Shown: positions 38,194-52,000 of the stretch, in pieces
How positions within the stretch are numbered: position 1 is the stretch's first letter
Layout: every line of letters starts with the position of its first letter
Origin: Scatophagus argus
Lineage: Eukaryota; Chordata; Actinopteri; Scatophagidae
NCBI RefSeq assembly: GCF_020382885.2
Contig: NC_058513.1
Coordinates: 11,743,641-11,807,640, forward strand
DNA length: 64,000 nt
Reading direction: 5' to 3'
Program-made: the position numbers and the translations under genes
The notes under the pieces: generated by a model
What the model was told of the DNA's origin: nothing
Databases searched by the model: none
What the model saw: only the letters and a program-made list of their open reading frames with translations

Positions 38194-40787
38194 TCAACAT
38201 TCAATCTGAGACTGCAGCTGTCTGCGCAGAGTGAGGGTTCGGCGATGAAGCTGCTGCATCTGTTGCATGCGGTCTCTCCGGTGGGCCAGGTTCTGGGGCA
38301 TAGGGTATTGCTGGCAGCCAAAAAGATACTGGTATGGGATGCGAACATGACAGGCTGCAGCCCGGCAGCGAGGCTGGGGTAAGGGCGGCAGCAACATCCA
38401 GCGCTTCCTCTCAGCACAGTAACGGTAGGCCTCCTTGCAGTACTGCTTGTCCATGTTGTTGCTGTTCCTCCACCCACCAATAATAAATATGTCATCATCT
38501 AGGTAGCATATAGCAGCACCTTCCATGCTGAGGACCTCTGGGGGGAGGCTGTCAAGGATGTCATCAGAGATGTTTCTGCTTATTTTCTTCTGGGCAGCCT
38601 CGACCGTTACTTTGTAGCTCTTGGAGCAACAGGAAGCTGTGTGGTAGAAGTTGGTGGATGCAACAGCCATTTGAAAACTACAGTAATTGTCAATGAGTGG
38701 TAAAGAGTCCACTTCCTGCCACTTGTGACTCTCTGTATCATAGCAAGTGGTCAAGCTGCTCAGTCCTTCCTCATTGTCCAAGTCGACAGGGGTCTGGGCC
38801 ATCACATACATGTAGCGGTCCTCCACAGTCACTATTTTTACATCTCGTAGTATCTTTGGTGCTGGATCGAGATTTTGCCACTCATCCTGCTTTGGATCAT
38901 ATATAGTGACATCTTTGAAACCTGGACTGAAGTTGCCATGACCACCGAAGCTGTAGAGGATGTCTTTGACACACGTGAGGCCAAAGGAGTGCTTGCGGGT
39001 GGTCAGGCTGCTGACCTGCTCCCAGGTGTTGAGGCTGGGGTTGTACCGCTCCACCGTCTTGGCAAAGCTTGGCTCCATGGAGCCTGCCACATAAACATGG
39101 CTGTCAGTGACTGCGATGGCATGTCCGTCTAGGTGGTTGTGAATATGTGGCAGGTTGACCCAACGATCCTCGGCAACAAAGTAGCCCACACACTCACTCA
39201 AATAGTCTCCACCTTCTGAAACACCACCCGCTACCATGATTACATCCATGTTCTGGCCAAAACGTGGCTGGATTGCAGCTGTGCATGAGGCACGGAGCTC
39301 TAAATCAGCTGACCTGAGGCTCTCAAGCCGAACAGCATGGACCTCTAGGGCGTCAGACACCATCTGCTGACAAGCTGAGCTGTTTGCCACTAAGGGTTCC
39401 TTCCTTACCACCCGTGTCAAGTATGTAGGAGCAATCTGAGGAAGCCTTAAAAGCCCGAACAGCTCCTCAAAATGCATCTCTCTCTCCTTTGAGTTTTGTT
39501 GCACCCATTTTACGATAGCCTCAAACAACTCATGTTCAGAATCCACAATGATATCCGAGTCCGACAGCCAGTCCCGCACCAGGTGAAATGGCAGTGTGTG
39601 GAATTCCTCGTTGTGGATAACTTTGTGGAAGTTTCTCCTAATCGTCTTGGCAGCACCCTTGGCCAGCTGGTCCAGGGTGTACATGTGGGCGAGGCTGTGC
39701 ACAGCTACACAGTTGGACAAGTTCAACTTCTTCATTAGAAACTCTCCACAGAAGTTCTTCAGCTGTGTCAACAGGAACCTGCATGAACATGAGGTAATTA
39801 GCAGACCATTCATGCATAAAAGTAGAGTTTGGACTGAAAGTGATAACTATCAGTTTGTGTAACAATAAACACAATGTGTCATGGACTACAACAGCATGCA
39901 AAGACTCCAAGGTCCAGGGTGGAGATGGATGTAGCTTCCAAACCTTCACTTGTTCCATCTTTCTCATTATCAGTGTTGAAATCAAACAAATTTAAATTTG
40001 TCAGGTGGAGATTTTTGGAACCTTGTGGCGCTTTTTTTGCCTCTTTGTATTTTAATTCATAACGAAAAGAATCTGTAGTTTCAAGCCAAGATCGTAGACA
40101 GTGTTAAAACCTGGTCTTATAATAAGGCCCATGTTACTGCAAAATACACCTTGCTGACTAATTTTCAAGACTAATGCCAAATTCCACAGATGTGTGAACT
40201 CCAAACAAGTCACACCTATAATGAAGATACAGAGAGACAGTATGGCTCATTTATTCCTAGAAACACAAGCCTCTGGCTGGCCAACACTTCCGTGTGTGAA
40301 TTTGATGTTATTAGTCTGATTGGGATAAAATTTAAGTGTACCTGTCGGCAAGTTCCAACACTTCGTGCACATTGGCAGTGGTTACCCTGATCTCTCCGGT
40401 GTACATGAACTGTATGACAGTCTCCACCGTTTCTGGGTCCGGTCCCGCTGTGGAGCTCCATTCTTTCAGCTCCACCCGGCCGGACACAGACTCTGTAAAG
40501 TGTCCGCCGAGCAGCAGCGTGAAATACTGCGACGCCGCAGACAACACGGTGCGGTGGGCGGAAAAGGTCTGGACCCTCTCCCCAGACGCCCCGCCGGAGC
40601 TGAAGACGAGAGTCACGTCGCAGAACAACCCTGCCCTCCTCTGCTCGTTCTGCCGCCGGGAGAGCTCCGTGCAGTAGGCCCAGCAGGTGAACTCCTCGGC
40701 CTCCTCAGGTTCGCCGTCACCTGTTAGCGCTCCTGGTGAGCTGCTGCTCCGGCTGCAGTCCTCCGGCCCTTCTGCTGCCGCTGCCAT
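38194..40787 (-). CDS. klhl11: Kelch-like protein 11, BTB-BACK-Kelch adaptor of cullin-3 ligase
   Basis: Substrate adaptor for CUL3-RING ubiquitin ligases. Two coding exons, 40787-40342 and 39778-38194, join in frame for 676 residues (human about 708). Seen: an acidic N-terminus; the BTB domain from about [10 protein letters not shown] to MYTGEIRV on exon 1; the BACK region [20 protein letters not shown] at the start of exon 2; and kelch repeats such as [29 protein letters not shown] and [11 protein letters not shown]. It ends SQIEC exactly as in mammalian KLHL11, which separates it from KLHL10. The chosen start is MAAAAEG. An in-frame ATG 105 nt upstream (40892) would add 35 residues ([11 protein letters not shown]...) but looks like 5' UTR. 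The single intron after ELADR is a family feature. Confidence 0.97.
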
Positions 40788-41790
40788 ACCGCAGCGAGAT
40801 AGAGTCGGAGGCAATGGAAAGCGCTTAACTACCTTTGGGAAGAACTCATAGGCATATATAACGCACGCAAATAAACAGTCAAAAACTGACATGCATGCGC
40901 AGCGTTCACAGCCCTGATCAGAAAACAGGAGTGCGCACTTCCGTCTTTAAGAACATTCCAAATGTTCAAAATTTTTTGCTGGACTGTCGATGGGAGGTTT
41001 TCAGATTCAAGCTGGTATCGATGTTCACGCAAGGAACGCATATCCCTGACGTAAAAACAGAAAAGTCAGAATTGTTATGGGGGGAAAAAAATTATATATA
41101 TATCTCTGTATGGTACATTAATGGGTCTTTATTTTAGCGAAATTCAACTTTGTTTAAGGGATTGACCGTTAATGCGCATGCGTCTTGGCGATGTGCACTG
41201 GGGCTGATGTATCCTGTGATTAGGCTAATATCTGATTAATAACTGATATTTTAAGCATAAATCATACACTCGGGATGCTATCAATAATACACGATAATAC
41301 AAATTTCGGGCTGCCGTCTCTTGTTTAGACGTTAGTGATTCGCAGCTACTACACCCATTTTTATACTTAACAGGCTAAAATACAACATTGGTGGGAGGAA
41401 TTAAGGCATTTGTTGTCCTTGTAAAAGTTACAGACCTTTGTTGTATTTTGGGAACAACAAAAATTTCGTTTCTTTCTCAGAACATACTGGCGTTAGCTGA
41501 AGATTTCAAATGATCATATCCTCCACCCCTTTTTACAAAATGTTAACTATATCCTTAAGAAAAATTACTTTATTTTTTTTCCTTACATGAAAGGGTGTGA
41601 TAGTAACTATTTATAATACACACTTGTAATTAAATCAATGTTGAAGTATGGCAAAGTCGGCCATTGTACGGTGTCATGACCATAGAAAGAGTAGAGTTTC
41701 CATTTTTACTCTTGAATACAAAAATGTCTATTTGCCCTGGGTGCTGACACTGGAAAATCAAGACACACTTTAGCCAAAATGAAAAGTAAA
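40788..41790. promoter_or_regulatory. klhl11 upstream region, meeting the acly 3' end
   Basis: Holds the klhl11 5' UTR and promoter on the minus strand. No other exon was recognised. The acly 3' end falls just past this region, so the two same-strand genes are separated by about 1 kb. Confidence 0.45.
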
Positions 41791-43088
41791 TCAAGAAGAT
41801 TTTTTTTTATTATCATACTATTATATGACAGCATATTACAAAAAACAAAGCTTTTTTTCACAGTTAAATAAAAACAGCAAAACAAAGATCAAACACAGCA
41901 GGCCGTTTACAGTGGGCAGTTACAAAGAGCTGTGAGTTGGTGCCAAGTTATAGTGAAAGGTGGATGACTGATTTACAGAACAGACATCTGTATTCCCAGT
42001 ATGTCCAAGAGTTTCCCCCAAGTAAAGAAAACTGCTTTCATGGTCCCTTGCCAAAAGATGCTTTTAACGACTCACAGGGCTCATTCATGAAGCATGTTGT
42101 TCATCCCCTTTTCATGTTTCTTCATTTTCCTGTTTTCTAACACAGTTATTCAGAATAGAGACACACATGGTTCAATTCATACGTTATGTAAAACAATCTT
42201 GAACACTTCAAAACGCCATCTATTTTAGCTGATGAACTTCGACCACTAGTTTACAAACCAGGGTTGTAAACTGGGTTGCTCTCAGAAAGGCAATGGCGGA
42301 GTGACACTTAAATCATCACGTGTTTAATTCCCATTACAATGCCTCTTTTTCCAAATACATTATCTGGACAAGCTCTGTACGATCAACAAAGGAACTTCAA
42401 CAAAACAACAAATTAACTTTGGTTTCTCTTGTGATCACAAAGATTTTTCCCAGTGGAGTGAAGACTTGGACAAGTTAAAACAGACATGAAATCTAGATGT
42501 TGATGTTAATACTAATGTTTAAACTAAGGTGCAATACTTATTAAGCCAGAAAAAGCATACTTTCCTCCAACAGAGAGTGTTGATTAAAATAAATCAATGA
42601 GTTTATGTTAAGTAGTATAAAATAAAGACACGTTACTGTATTGCTAAGCTCGAACAGTTTTACCATTGGCAGCTGATGCTGCATATTATCTAATCAGACT
42701 TACAGGAGTCAGTATTGAAATGTGCTTTGAATCTTGCCCTCATATCAACTCCACAAAATTTCCTTGCAGTTTTCTTTTAAGTGCCAACTATTTTTGTGCT
42801 CCTTCAAATACTTATGTGTGCACTGGTTTGGCTCTTCATTCAAAACCGAATAAGTTAGATTTTAGACTAAATAATTTTCCCTAAACAAAATCTGAAAATA
42901 CACTTCCCCTTTTTCTCCATAAAAACTAGATGAAAAGCTTCTACCCAGATCCCTCAGTCAGACAGTACTTCCACATTCCAGAATCATCCTGCCCAGTTTT
43001 CCAAAGACAGCTGTTGTTTTGTAATGCCTCGTGACCCGTTAGGGCAGTCACACCTGGAAGCGTGTCCCATTCTGTGAAGTGGGGGGGA
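41791..43088 (-). other. Probable acly 3' UTR
   Basis: Downstream of the acly TAA (43089-43091) on the minus strand. An AATAAA at 41816-41821 followed by an A/T-rich stretch gives a 3' UTR near 1.3 kb. No coding exon was recognised inside; the ORFs are short and without similarity. Confidence 0.55.
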
Positions 43089-46000
43089 TTACATGGACAT
43101 ATGTTCAGGGAGTACATAGGAGATGTCATCCCAGGGGTGGCGGTACAAACCCTGTTTCAACCTCTTCTGGTCCAGGTAATGTCCTAACAGAAGACAGTCA
43201 AGAGTTAGATGTCTTGTTTGAATACTTTGAGAGTCAGTGTCATGGCTCTATCTGAATGAGACTCACCAATAAAGCCCATGCTACGGCCAAGAACAAAGAT
43301 CCCATTTAGTGCACCGATCTCCACAAACTCATCAGCCTCATCTCTGGAACCAGTTCAACATTCATGTGAGAAACAATACTGGATGTTGTGGCATCGACAC
43401 AGAAAGCAATAACACAAGGGAGATGACACTTTATTTATGTGGTTGTCAACAACTATATCTTCCCTTGTGGGCACCCATAAGATAAGGCTGCTGTATTAAC
43501 AATACAGTAAAACAAAGTCATAATGGTACAAAATATGTCTTGATAAGAGAAGTTATGATTGTTGACGAACAGTACAACAAAGATGTTTTTATACTTGCTT
43601 ACAACTACTTTACAGTGTTATATTATATTAAGGTTTATATAGCACTTATAAATGCATATATGGGGATTAAGGTTTAAAATATTTTTTTTTAAATGCATTA
43701 TCTCAACTGAACAAAGGACACTGAGCTTCAATGCATAATAATCACTAGAAGGTTCTCTATTACTATATAGTATTAATCCACATTAACAACAGTTGTCTGT
43801 CTTTTGAGAAGCTTTATTTCACATCGGAAAATTTATTATAGAAAAATATCTGAAGAGCCAGTCTGAATACTAACCAAAGCTAAGATTCATTAAAAGTACT
43901 CAGGAATTTGTATTTGACATAAAATGCCTCCCTAACTGTATCAACGTTTGCACCTCACCAGTCTCTCCATGACACAGCAATGTGATAGTCTTACCGTGTG
44001 AAGCCCCCACATGTCCTAAGCAGGTCCACAAAGGCAACACCAATAAAACCGTCTACGTTGAGAATTAGGTTGGGTTTCTGAGAATGAGAAACAGAAATTG
44101 TTTTATCTAAACATCAGAAAAATATTAGTGATCCAGCCTGTCTCAATTTAACATAAAAAGGAGACACTGAAATGCGTGTTTGTCAGTAAAATATTCCCAT
44201 TGTAAGATTGGGATGATATGCACTTTACTTCACTCAAGTCTCCTGTCCCTGCCATATGTATTTAAGGATTTTGCTTTTTTTTTTTGTTCAGAAGGAGAAA
44301 GTCTCCACACGGTTTTGCTTTTTTACACTTGCTTATTCAGTTGACCGTTACCTTGGAGGTGGTAATTTTCTCTACATCTAGGGCATAGTCGAGTAGCTGG
44401 GTGGAGGTGAAATGCTGCTTAACAAAGTCCTTCAGAATCTGCACCCGCATATCTGGGTTGTTGATCTGAAAACAGAGACACAGTATGCTTTACATTATGG
44501 CTTGGAGTCTTGTTTCACTGAATTAATGTAGCATAATAATAAAAATCAGAAAACTGACACTGTAAGTTTTCACTTTATCTTAAATTTAAAAACTAAGGAT
44601 TATTCAGAGGTATAATATTAACAACTTTCTACTCTAATCTAAAAATGTCACACTGTCAGTGGATCTTGGTAATGTAACTGTAGGTGGTGTTAAAACGTTG
44701 CATACTGATTTGACCCTGTGGCCGATGCCCATTATCAGCTTGCCATCCTTCTTCATCTTGTTAACAAACTCCATGGGCAGCATGCCACTGTCGAATGCCT
44801 TGCTGAACTGTTTTGCAGCTGCATCCAGAGCACCTCCAAAACGGTCCCCCTGGAATGTACAAATAAATCATGTTTCAGTACAAAAACGACTTGCCCAAGA
44901 GGGCAGGAAAAGACCAGTTAGAGATGATGGCACAGTGCATGTGTGCAGGCGCTGGTGTGTGAGCAGCACTGACGATGGTGAGCAGGCCAGAGGTGAGGCT
45001 GGAGATGAGGTCTTTGCCAGCGCGAGCACAGACGATGGTGTTGTGTGCGCCAGAGACGGCAGGCCCGTGATCAGCAGTCACCATTAGGCACATCTCAATG
45101 AACTGGCAAGCATAGCGCGGTAACCTACACAGAAACACAGCTTATTCCACTGAAAATAAATTCATAAATCAGTCAACAATACTTCTTTCAGTGACTGAGT
45201 TAGGGTCCATGTCCACATAACATCTTTTATTCTGAGCACCGGCTTCCTTTTTCAACTCTACCAAAAAGGAGAGAGCATATGAATCAGCATATGACTGATC
45301 ACTTCACCTGGCAACTTTTTTCACTCCTCTGCTTTCATGTGGCCATTTCAAGTTGAAAATACCAAAACTCTTCAGAAATGCACTGAGGTTGTCCTTCTTT
45401 TTCAGACAACCACTCACATATTAACCAAGTAATCAACTCTGTTAACACAGTGTTAAGTTAGCTACTTGGCAAATGTCCATCAAAACATCATTTCCCTGCA
45501 CAAGCATTTCACCCCAGCGTCCTGCCAGCGCTTGACTGCCAGAAAAAAAACCCAGTGTGGACACGGGCCCGGACATCAGTTGTCACCCAGTCATCATACC
45601 AACCTGCGCTGGAACCAAAGCAAGCCTAGCACTCCTCCTAAACCCATCTCCTCTTTGAAGACCTCGGTGATGGGCATGCCAGCGTAGATGAGCTCCTGGC
45701 CTCGCTCGTCACAGATGCTCGTCATGAATGAGGCTGGCTTACGGATCAGGCCCAGCTCCTGCAGGAAATCAAGTGGAATGGAAAAACAAATATAAGAGGG
45801 GTTTCTAACACACAAATAATAACCACAGGATGAAAATTGCAGTGTGTCAAGCAGATATCAATGTATGTGACAGCTGATAATTAATAATAAATTACAGTAC
45901 AGAAATGCCACTTGGAGGTAGTACAACAGATAACAATAAATGAATTAATGAATTAATATTAGTCAATATACACAGCTTTCAGCCCGAAAAATCCAATATC

Positions 46001-49000
46001 CATTTGCTGCTAATTTTTAACATTTGCCAATCAATATATTTCCATATTCAAAATAAAAACAAGATTCGACAACTATTGTATTCTTCAGTGGCTTAGACAG
46101 ATGCTGTTGAGAAGAACATTTTTGGCTTTATCAAGGAGTAGGTTCTCACCCTGGCCCAAGAGTAATCCATAGGTACTGTTGGGGGAGGCACCTCCTGGGC
46201 TGGAATGATGGTACCACTGGCCACCAGTTCATCATAAACAGTCCTGTTTCACCAAGTATGCACACAATGTTTGAGGAAAACCAAAATAACAATTTCAGTG
46301 ACAAACTCTGGTATGACAGTGTGATGAATTCCTCACTTGATCACATTCCCCAGCTCGTCAAAGCTCTTTGGTACATAAGCTCCAGCATCCCTCAGAGCCT
46401 GGTTCTTGGCTACTGCCGTTTCTGAAGCCTGGTTGGCACAGGCCCCCGCATGGCCAAACTGAACCTGAAGATGGCAGTATTACAGGTTGAGTTCATGGAC
46501 TCAGAATTCCCATGTTACAACAATGACAACAAAATGCAGTCAAGTTATTTCAACACAGCTGACAACCTCTGAAGCGAACATGGTGGCGCAGGTTCCAATA
46601 CACCAGCACACCACAGGCTTGGTTATCCTGCCCTCTCTGATGCCTTGACAGATCTTGTACTCCTCTGTGCCTCCAATCTGGGTTGTTAGAGTGAAAGAGT
46701 TGTTAAAAATAAATACGAATTCACATGGAGAATAGCCAAAATGCTCCATTATATTACATTAAATGTATAAATATAAGCATTTGTGGAGCTACTCTCACCT
46801 CTCCCAGCACTACTATCATCTTGATCCCTGGAGTGTCCTGGTAACGAAGGACGTGATCCATGAAGGTGGAGCCTGGATATCTGGTTGAAGGGGACAAAAT
46901 CTCAAGGACTTTATATGTTTTAGACAACAGTATGTTTCTGTGAAGCTGGAATAAATCCTCTTTTAAAAAAAAAAAAAAAAAATCCCAAAAAGTTTCACAC
47001 CAGTCATCAGGAAACAGGAAAATAGTTTTACCTCCTGAGGAAATCATTTGCAAATGTACCTGTCTCCTCCGATGGCCACGCCTTCATAGACGCCATCCGT
47101 GGTGCGGGAGATGATGTTGTTCAGCTCGTTGGACATGCCCCCAGAGCGAGACACATATGCAACACTGCCAGGACGATACAGTTTGGAAGCCAGGATGTTG
47201 TCCAGCATACCACCTGTGTTGCCGATCTTAAAGCAGCCCGGCTTGATGCCTCCAACCTGGCAAACAGAAAAAAATTGTTATCAAATTTGTTTATGTGTGA
47301 CAGTTTGTAGGTGTCTTTTTCTGCGAGCATACAGTACATTGATGATTAAACACATCTTAACACTCACAATGACCACTAAATTCACATTCTACTGCAATGT
47401 TTGAAAAAGTCTCTTTGTTAACAAGTCCCTCTTGGAGTGATATGGCTGCGTACCGTAGCAGGGCCGATGACAGTGACGCCTTTCTCGTCAGCCATCTTGA
47501 TCATCCTCCTTGTCTGAGCTTCAGGGATGCCCTCAGCTATGATGGCAATAGTGTGGATCTGAAAACGCATTTGGATAAGAAAGCTGACCTCCATGTCTGA
47601 CTGAATCTCAAGTTTATGCACTGATGTGTGGGTTTCTAAGTAAACATAATATACACTATATCTTTTCTACCTGTGTGTACTGCATGGCCTCCACTGTGCT
47701 GTCAAAGGCTGAACGCAGTGAAGCAAAGCTGATCAGGACATCCACCTCAGGGTGCTTCTTCATGGCGTCGGCCATGTTCTTATAGACTGGCAACAGGATC
47801 TCCTTGTGCCCCCAGTAGAACTTCTGCTTGTGATCCCCACTGGGAAACAGAAAAATGTAAAGTAAAATTTTACTTTAAATTCACAAAAGCAACCTGATCA
47901 GTAAATTTTGAGATTTACTGTGACCACTGATATTACATTTTTCTAGGCAAAATTATCACTTTCTTATTTTAGGCTTGGCTTCCTACTAAAACTAAGAGAG
48001 TTGAGCTGAACACATGCCGCTAAATTATCAAATAAGTAAAAAAAAGAATCACAATGACAGATTAACACTTCCTAAGCACAATAGCCATAATAGATGAGTG
48101 TTTTTACATTATCCTCCATTGTTTGGCTAAGAATAGGTGTTTCCTTAATGGTGTGTAGTTTTCATAGTAGTATTGTAGTAGTAATATGAGCATCCTGGAT
48201 CTGAAATGCTGCAGCCACAGACAATATGAAACATACTTAGGATGATCTGTTGAGACACTATAGAGACATCCTTCATCAGTGGAATATCAAGTTTGTAATT
48301 TAATCTTACGTGAAGGGGTAGACCATGGCTGCCACAGAGGGTTCATCTCGAGAGCATACGTAGTCAAAGTCCAGCATGCCCTGCACAGCACGTGTCTGCA
48401 TGCCCCAGACCATGGCCTTGGTTTGTTTCCTGAAGAGTGTGGTGGCTTTAGCTGATGGAACGAGAGGTCAGAGAAAAGTCAGAGCTGGACACAGAAATAA
48501 AAATAATCACACGGTGGGGGGGAGTGAGGCTAAGGAAAACAGCAGGAATGTGGATGGTAAAAAGCAGAGCACAGAGAGACCTCACTCTGAGGACAGAGAT
48601 ACAGGAGGTAGAGAAAATAATTTGTGATTAAACCACTGCACCCTTCCCCCTTGACATACTAATTCATTTTGCCGGCTTTTTCATGGATGAATTGTAATTT
48701 GGGCGCCACACATCTGCTTTTTGCTGACAAATTCTGCCGTTTCATTTACAGTCACATTTGTAAGTCTAACAAGTTTAATATAACAGTCCATTACTTTATC
48801 CACCTCCAGGTCAGAAGGTTTAATTAGGGGGGGTCACACCATGTTAATAATAACATAGCACCAGTGGCTGTGGTAGAAGATTAATTTGGAATATTTTTTA
48901 AAGTTAGATACAACCCCCCCCAAAAAAAACAAACAAAAAACTTATAACAACTCTTTTGCACATGGCCTGTGCAGTTACATTGTCTCTTATAAACGATCGG

Positions 49001-52000
49001 TAACTTAGTTTGACCATCAAGGAACTTCATGAAGGAACTTATCTGTCATTGTATTCTGTCCATGTTCTTTCCAACCAAATACATATCAGTTGATATGGTC
49101 CTATTTTTAATGTCTTTAATACAATTCCAATTGTGGTTTTAATTTCATTCTTTCATGAAACTTACTTACATTACTTATATTACCCCACTTACCAAGCAGG
49201 AATATCACATAAGCTTGTCTGAATGACACCGAGTGTTGCTGGCACAGCTGTTTACTTGTAATCAAATTGTCATATTTAAAAGCAAAGTCCAGAAAGCACA
49301 GAAATCCAGCAGTAATGCGGGAAAAAAGAGCATGTCCAGAATGAGCTTGAGGCATAATACAAAGGGAAAAAAGTACATTATTCCACAACATGCAAGCATT
49401 CAGTTTTGATTGCAGAATATCATGTTAGTGTACAATGTGCTTTGAAGCATTTGCTGTTAATTTAAGCACCATCTTGCCGCACATTTATTCCACTTCTTGT
49501 GACTGCCCAATCCCTGTCCCAACAATCCCACTTCTAGACAAAGGGTGTAAATTGTAATGTCTCAGCCCACAATCATACATAACATTACTGCCTTTGTAAA
49601 TTAAAGACTATTTTAATACCTTTTATTTTTCAAGACCTGGAGATATGTTGGATTTAGGATGCAGCACGGAAAGCACAAATATTGAAATAATCAATTTCTG
49701 GGGCTGGCCATGGTTTTGTCTTGGAAGTAACCCTGCTATTGAAGAACTATCTGCCATGAATCAAGTCTATGTTCAGAGATGTACAGCAGCATCCCCTTAA
49801 GGTGAGCAAGCCACCATGAGAAAGCGAAAAAGGACAGACTGGGAAGGCAACAATGAGTAAGCAGGGGGAAGTGGGCAAAGAGCAGAGAGGGCAGGAGGAC
49901 AGGTTTTTTCACACCCTTCCATACCTCCGCTGCAGCCTGAAGAGGCTTGCGCTTCTGTGATCCCACAGGACGGGAAGACACACAAAAAATAAATAAATAA
50001 AAATAATAATAAAAAAAAAAAGACAAAATGAGCAAAAAGAAAAAAAAAAGGAGAAAAGAATGAGTGCATTTTTATCTCATACAATGAACAGACTTCAGTG
50101 CATTCAGTCAACCCTGTGTCACCTTTGAAAACACTCACATAAATAGCATGCCAGAGGAAAGACCATGCAAAGCTCAGCTGCTACAGAACACACCTCGACT
50201 ACGCTGCTGTGAAAAGCAATCTAAAAAGCATAGTCTAGCCACAATCACCATCACATTTCAAAATAGTTTGTACTGAGCATTTGAGCTTTGACACTAGAAT
50301 TAAAGCTATTCCTCCACAACAACACACATCTCAGTCAAAAGAGGACAAACCCCTTCAAAAGATCCTTGCATTTATGAGTCTTGTCTACATTTCTTTCGTA
50401 AGCTTTTAGTTATTCCAAGCATAACTCATTCCAAAAAAAAAAAATAATAAAATAAAAACATGAAAAAAAATTGGTGAAACATTTCTACACACCCCTTTTC
50501 GTCAAGATGAGGAGAGTGGAGGTTAGAAAGAAAAATGGGCAAACCAGTGTAGAGTGTGTGTTCAGCCGAGCGCAGTGTTGGCATGGCACACCTATCACTT
50601 ACCTTTCCAATCGCCTGTGACCACATTCTTCAGAGGCCACAGTATAGAATGAAGAGAGTCTTAGAGAAACAAGTGTGAAAAAGATGGAGGTGAGTGGACG
50701 GTTTGTGCCGCAAAACAAAAAGAGGAGGAGGAGGAGGGAGAGATAGAAAATAAATTAAAATGCAGAATAGCAGTTGATGGCATTTGCGGGAGTGAGGGGA
50801 CAAGTACAGGATGCATCAGTAAGAGAAATGAAAAAGCGGAAGTGCATGAGTTCATATGGTGTCTTGCTGATAAAAAGCATTTAAGAGGGAGTGCAATTGT
50901 GCTGGTTACCTGCTGGAAGACCTGCTTTAGACTTTTTGGCTGGGGTGACGTCATTAGGAGACCTGGGCTCCGAGAATGAAGCTGTCCTTGTTGTAGCTGG
51001 AGTCTGGTACAGAAAAATAAGAGTGAAACAACTTAGCTTATCAACAGCTGACACACAACATTAACCAGTATGCAATTTTGACAAGAAAATTATTTTAAAT
51101 GTTTGCTCAAAAGTTTTCTTTTTGACATCCAGCAGACGTGAAGTAGGACTGTACAATTATGACAAAAACCATAATTATATATAATAAATATAAAAGCTCA
51201 TTTAATATAATGTGACAGCTTCATGCGCAGGCACTGTAACAGAAAGTCTAAGATGACAACTGGCTCAACCAGGTTTTTGCAAATGACTGCTCATTTGACC
51301 ACAATGAGCTGAGCTAAACATGTCACAGTCTGGCATACAATCTAGGAGGGGTATAAGTGCACTGCTGTAATGGAAAGGGGTGTGATGGATTTATAACAAA
51401 CAAAACTAGAGCACTGCATATCATTGCAAAACATAATGGAGCACAATAATCTTTTATCTCTATTATCTTGTTTTTATAAATGCTCAGAGCCAAAAGAAAA
51501 AAAAAAGGATAATTTGATTAATCACACAGCACTAACATGCAGGCCCACGGCTAACACATTAAGAGGCAAAAAAAGCACAAATATTACATGAAAAAAACAA
51601 ACATGTAATGCTATACAAGAGTTAGTCGGGTAAGCTTCTAAGTCCATCTTTCAAAGCTTAAATAGTGTTTGGACATGCATGACTCAATTGTATCACAAGT
51701 GAATGTCCTTAAACATGCAACACCTTCTACTACATATAATCAAATACGCAAACTGTAATGTTACTCAGCAGTAATCCCTTTTTTATGTCACTGGAGAATT
51801 TGCACATAAAAATGTGGCACCTGTCTTAAGCAATACGGCATCTGCATTGTTTAAAAGAGAGGAAGACCTGCACATGATCATAGCTTTCCCTCAGTGTGTT
51901 AGTGAATGAAAATACCATTGGACTGTTGCTGGCATTGAGGAGGAAGTTGGCGGTATGTGCATCCATTGGGGGCTGGTTAGGTATTGGCCGATGGCCCAGA

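Noticed and set aside
40336..40727. Plus-strand ORFs of 113-120 residues
   Set aside because: Antisense shadows of the GC-rich klhl11 BTB exon.
44659..45087. Plus-strand ORF of 142 residues
   Set aside because: Antisense across two acly exons and their intron; the minus strand gives conserved acly protein.
49736..50138. Minus-strand ORFs of 99-113 residues rich in Phe
   Set aside because: They run through a T-rich tract in an acly intron; only the 30-nt cassette candidate within is worth keeping.
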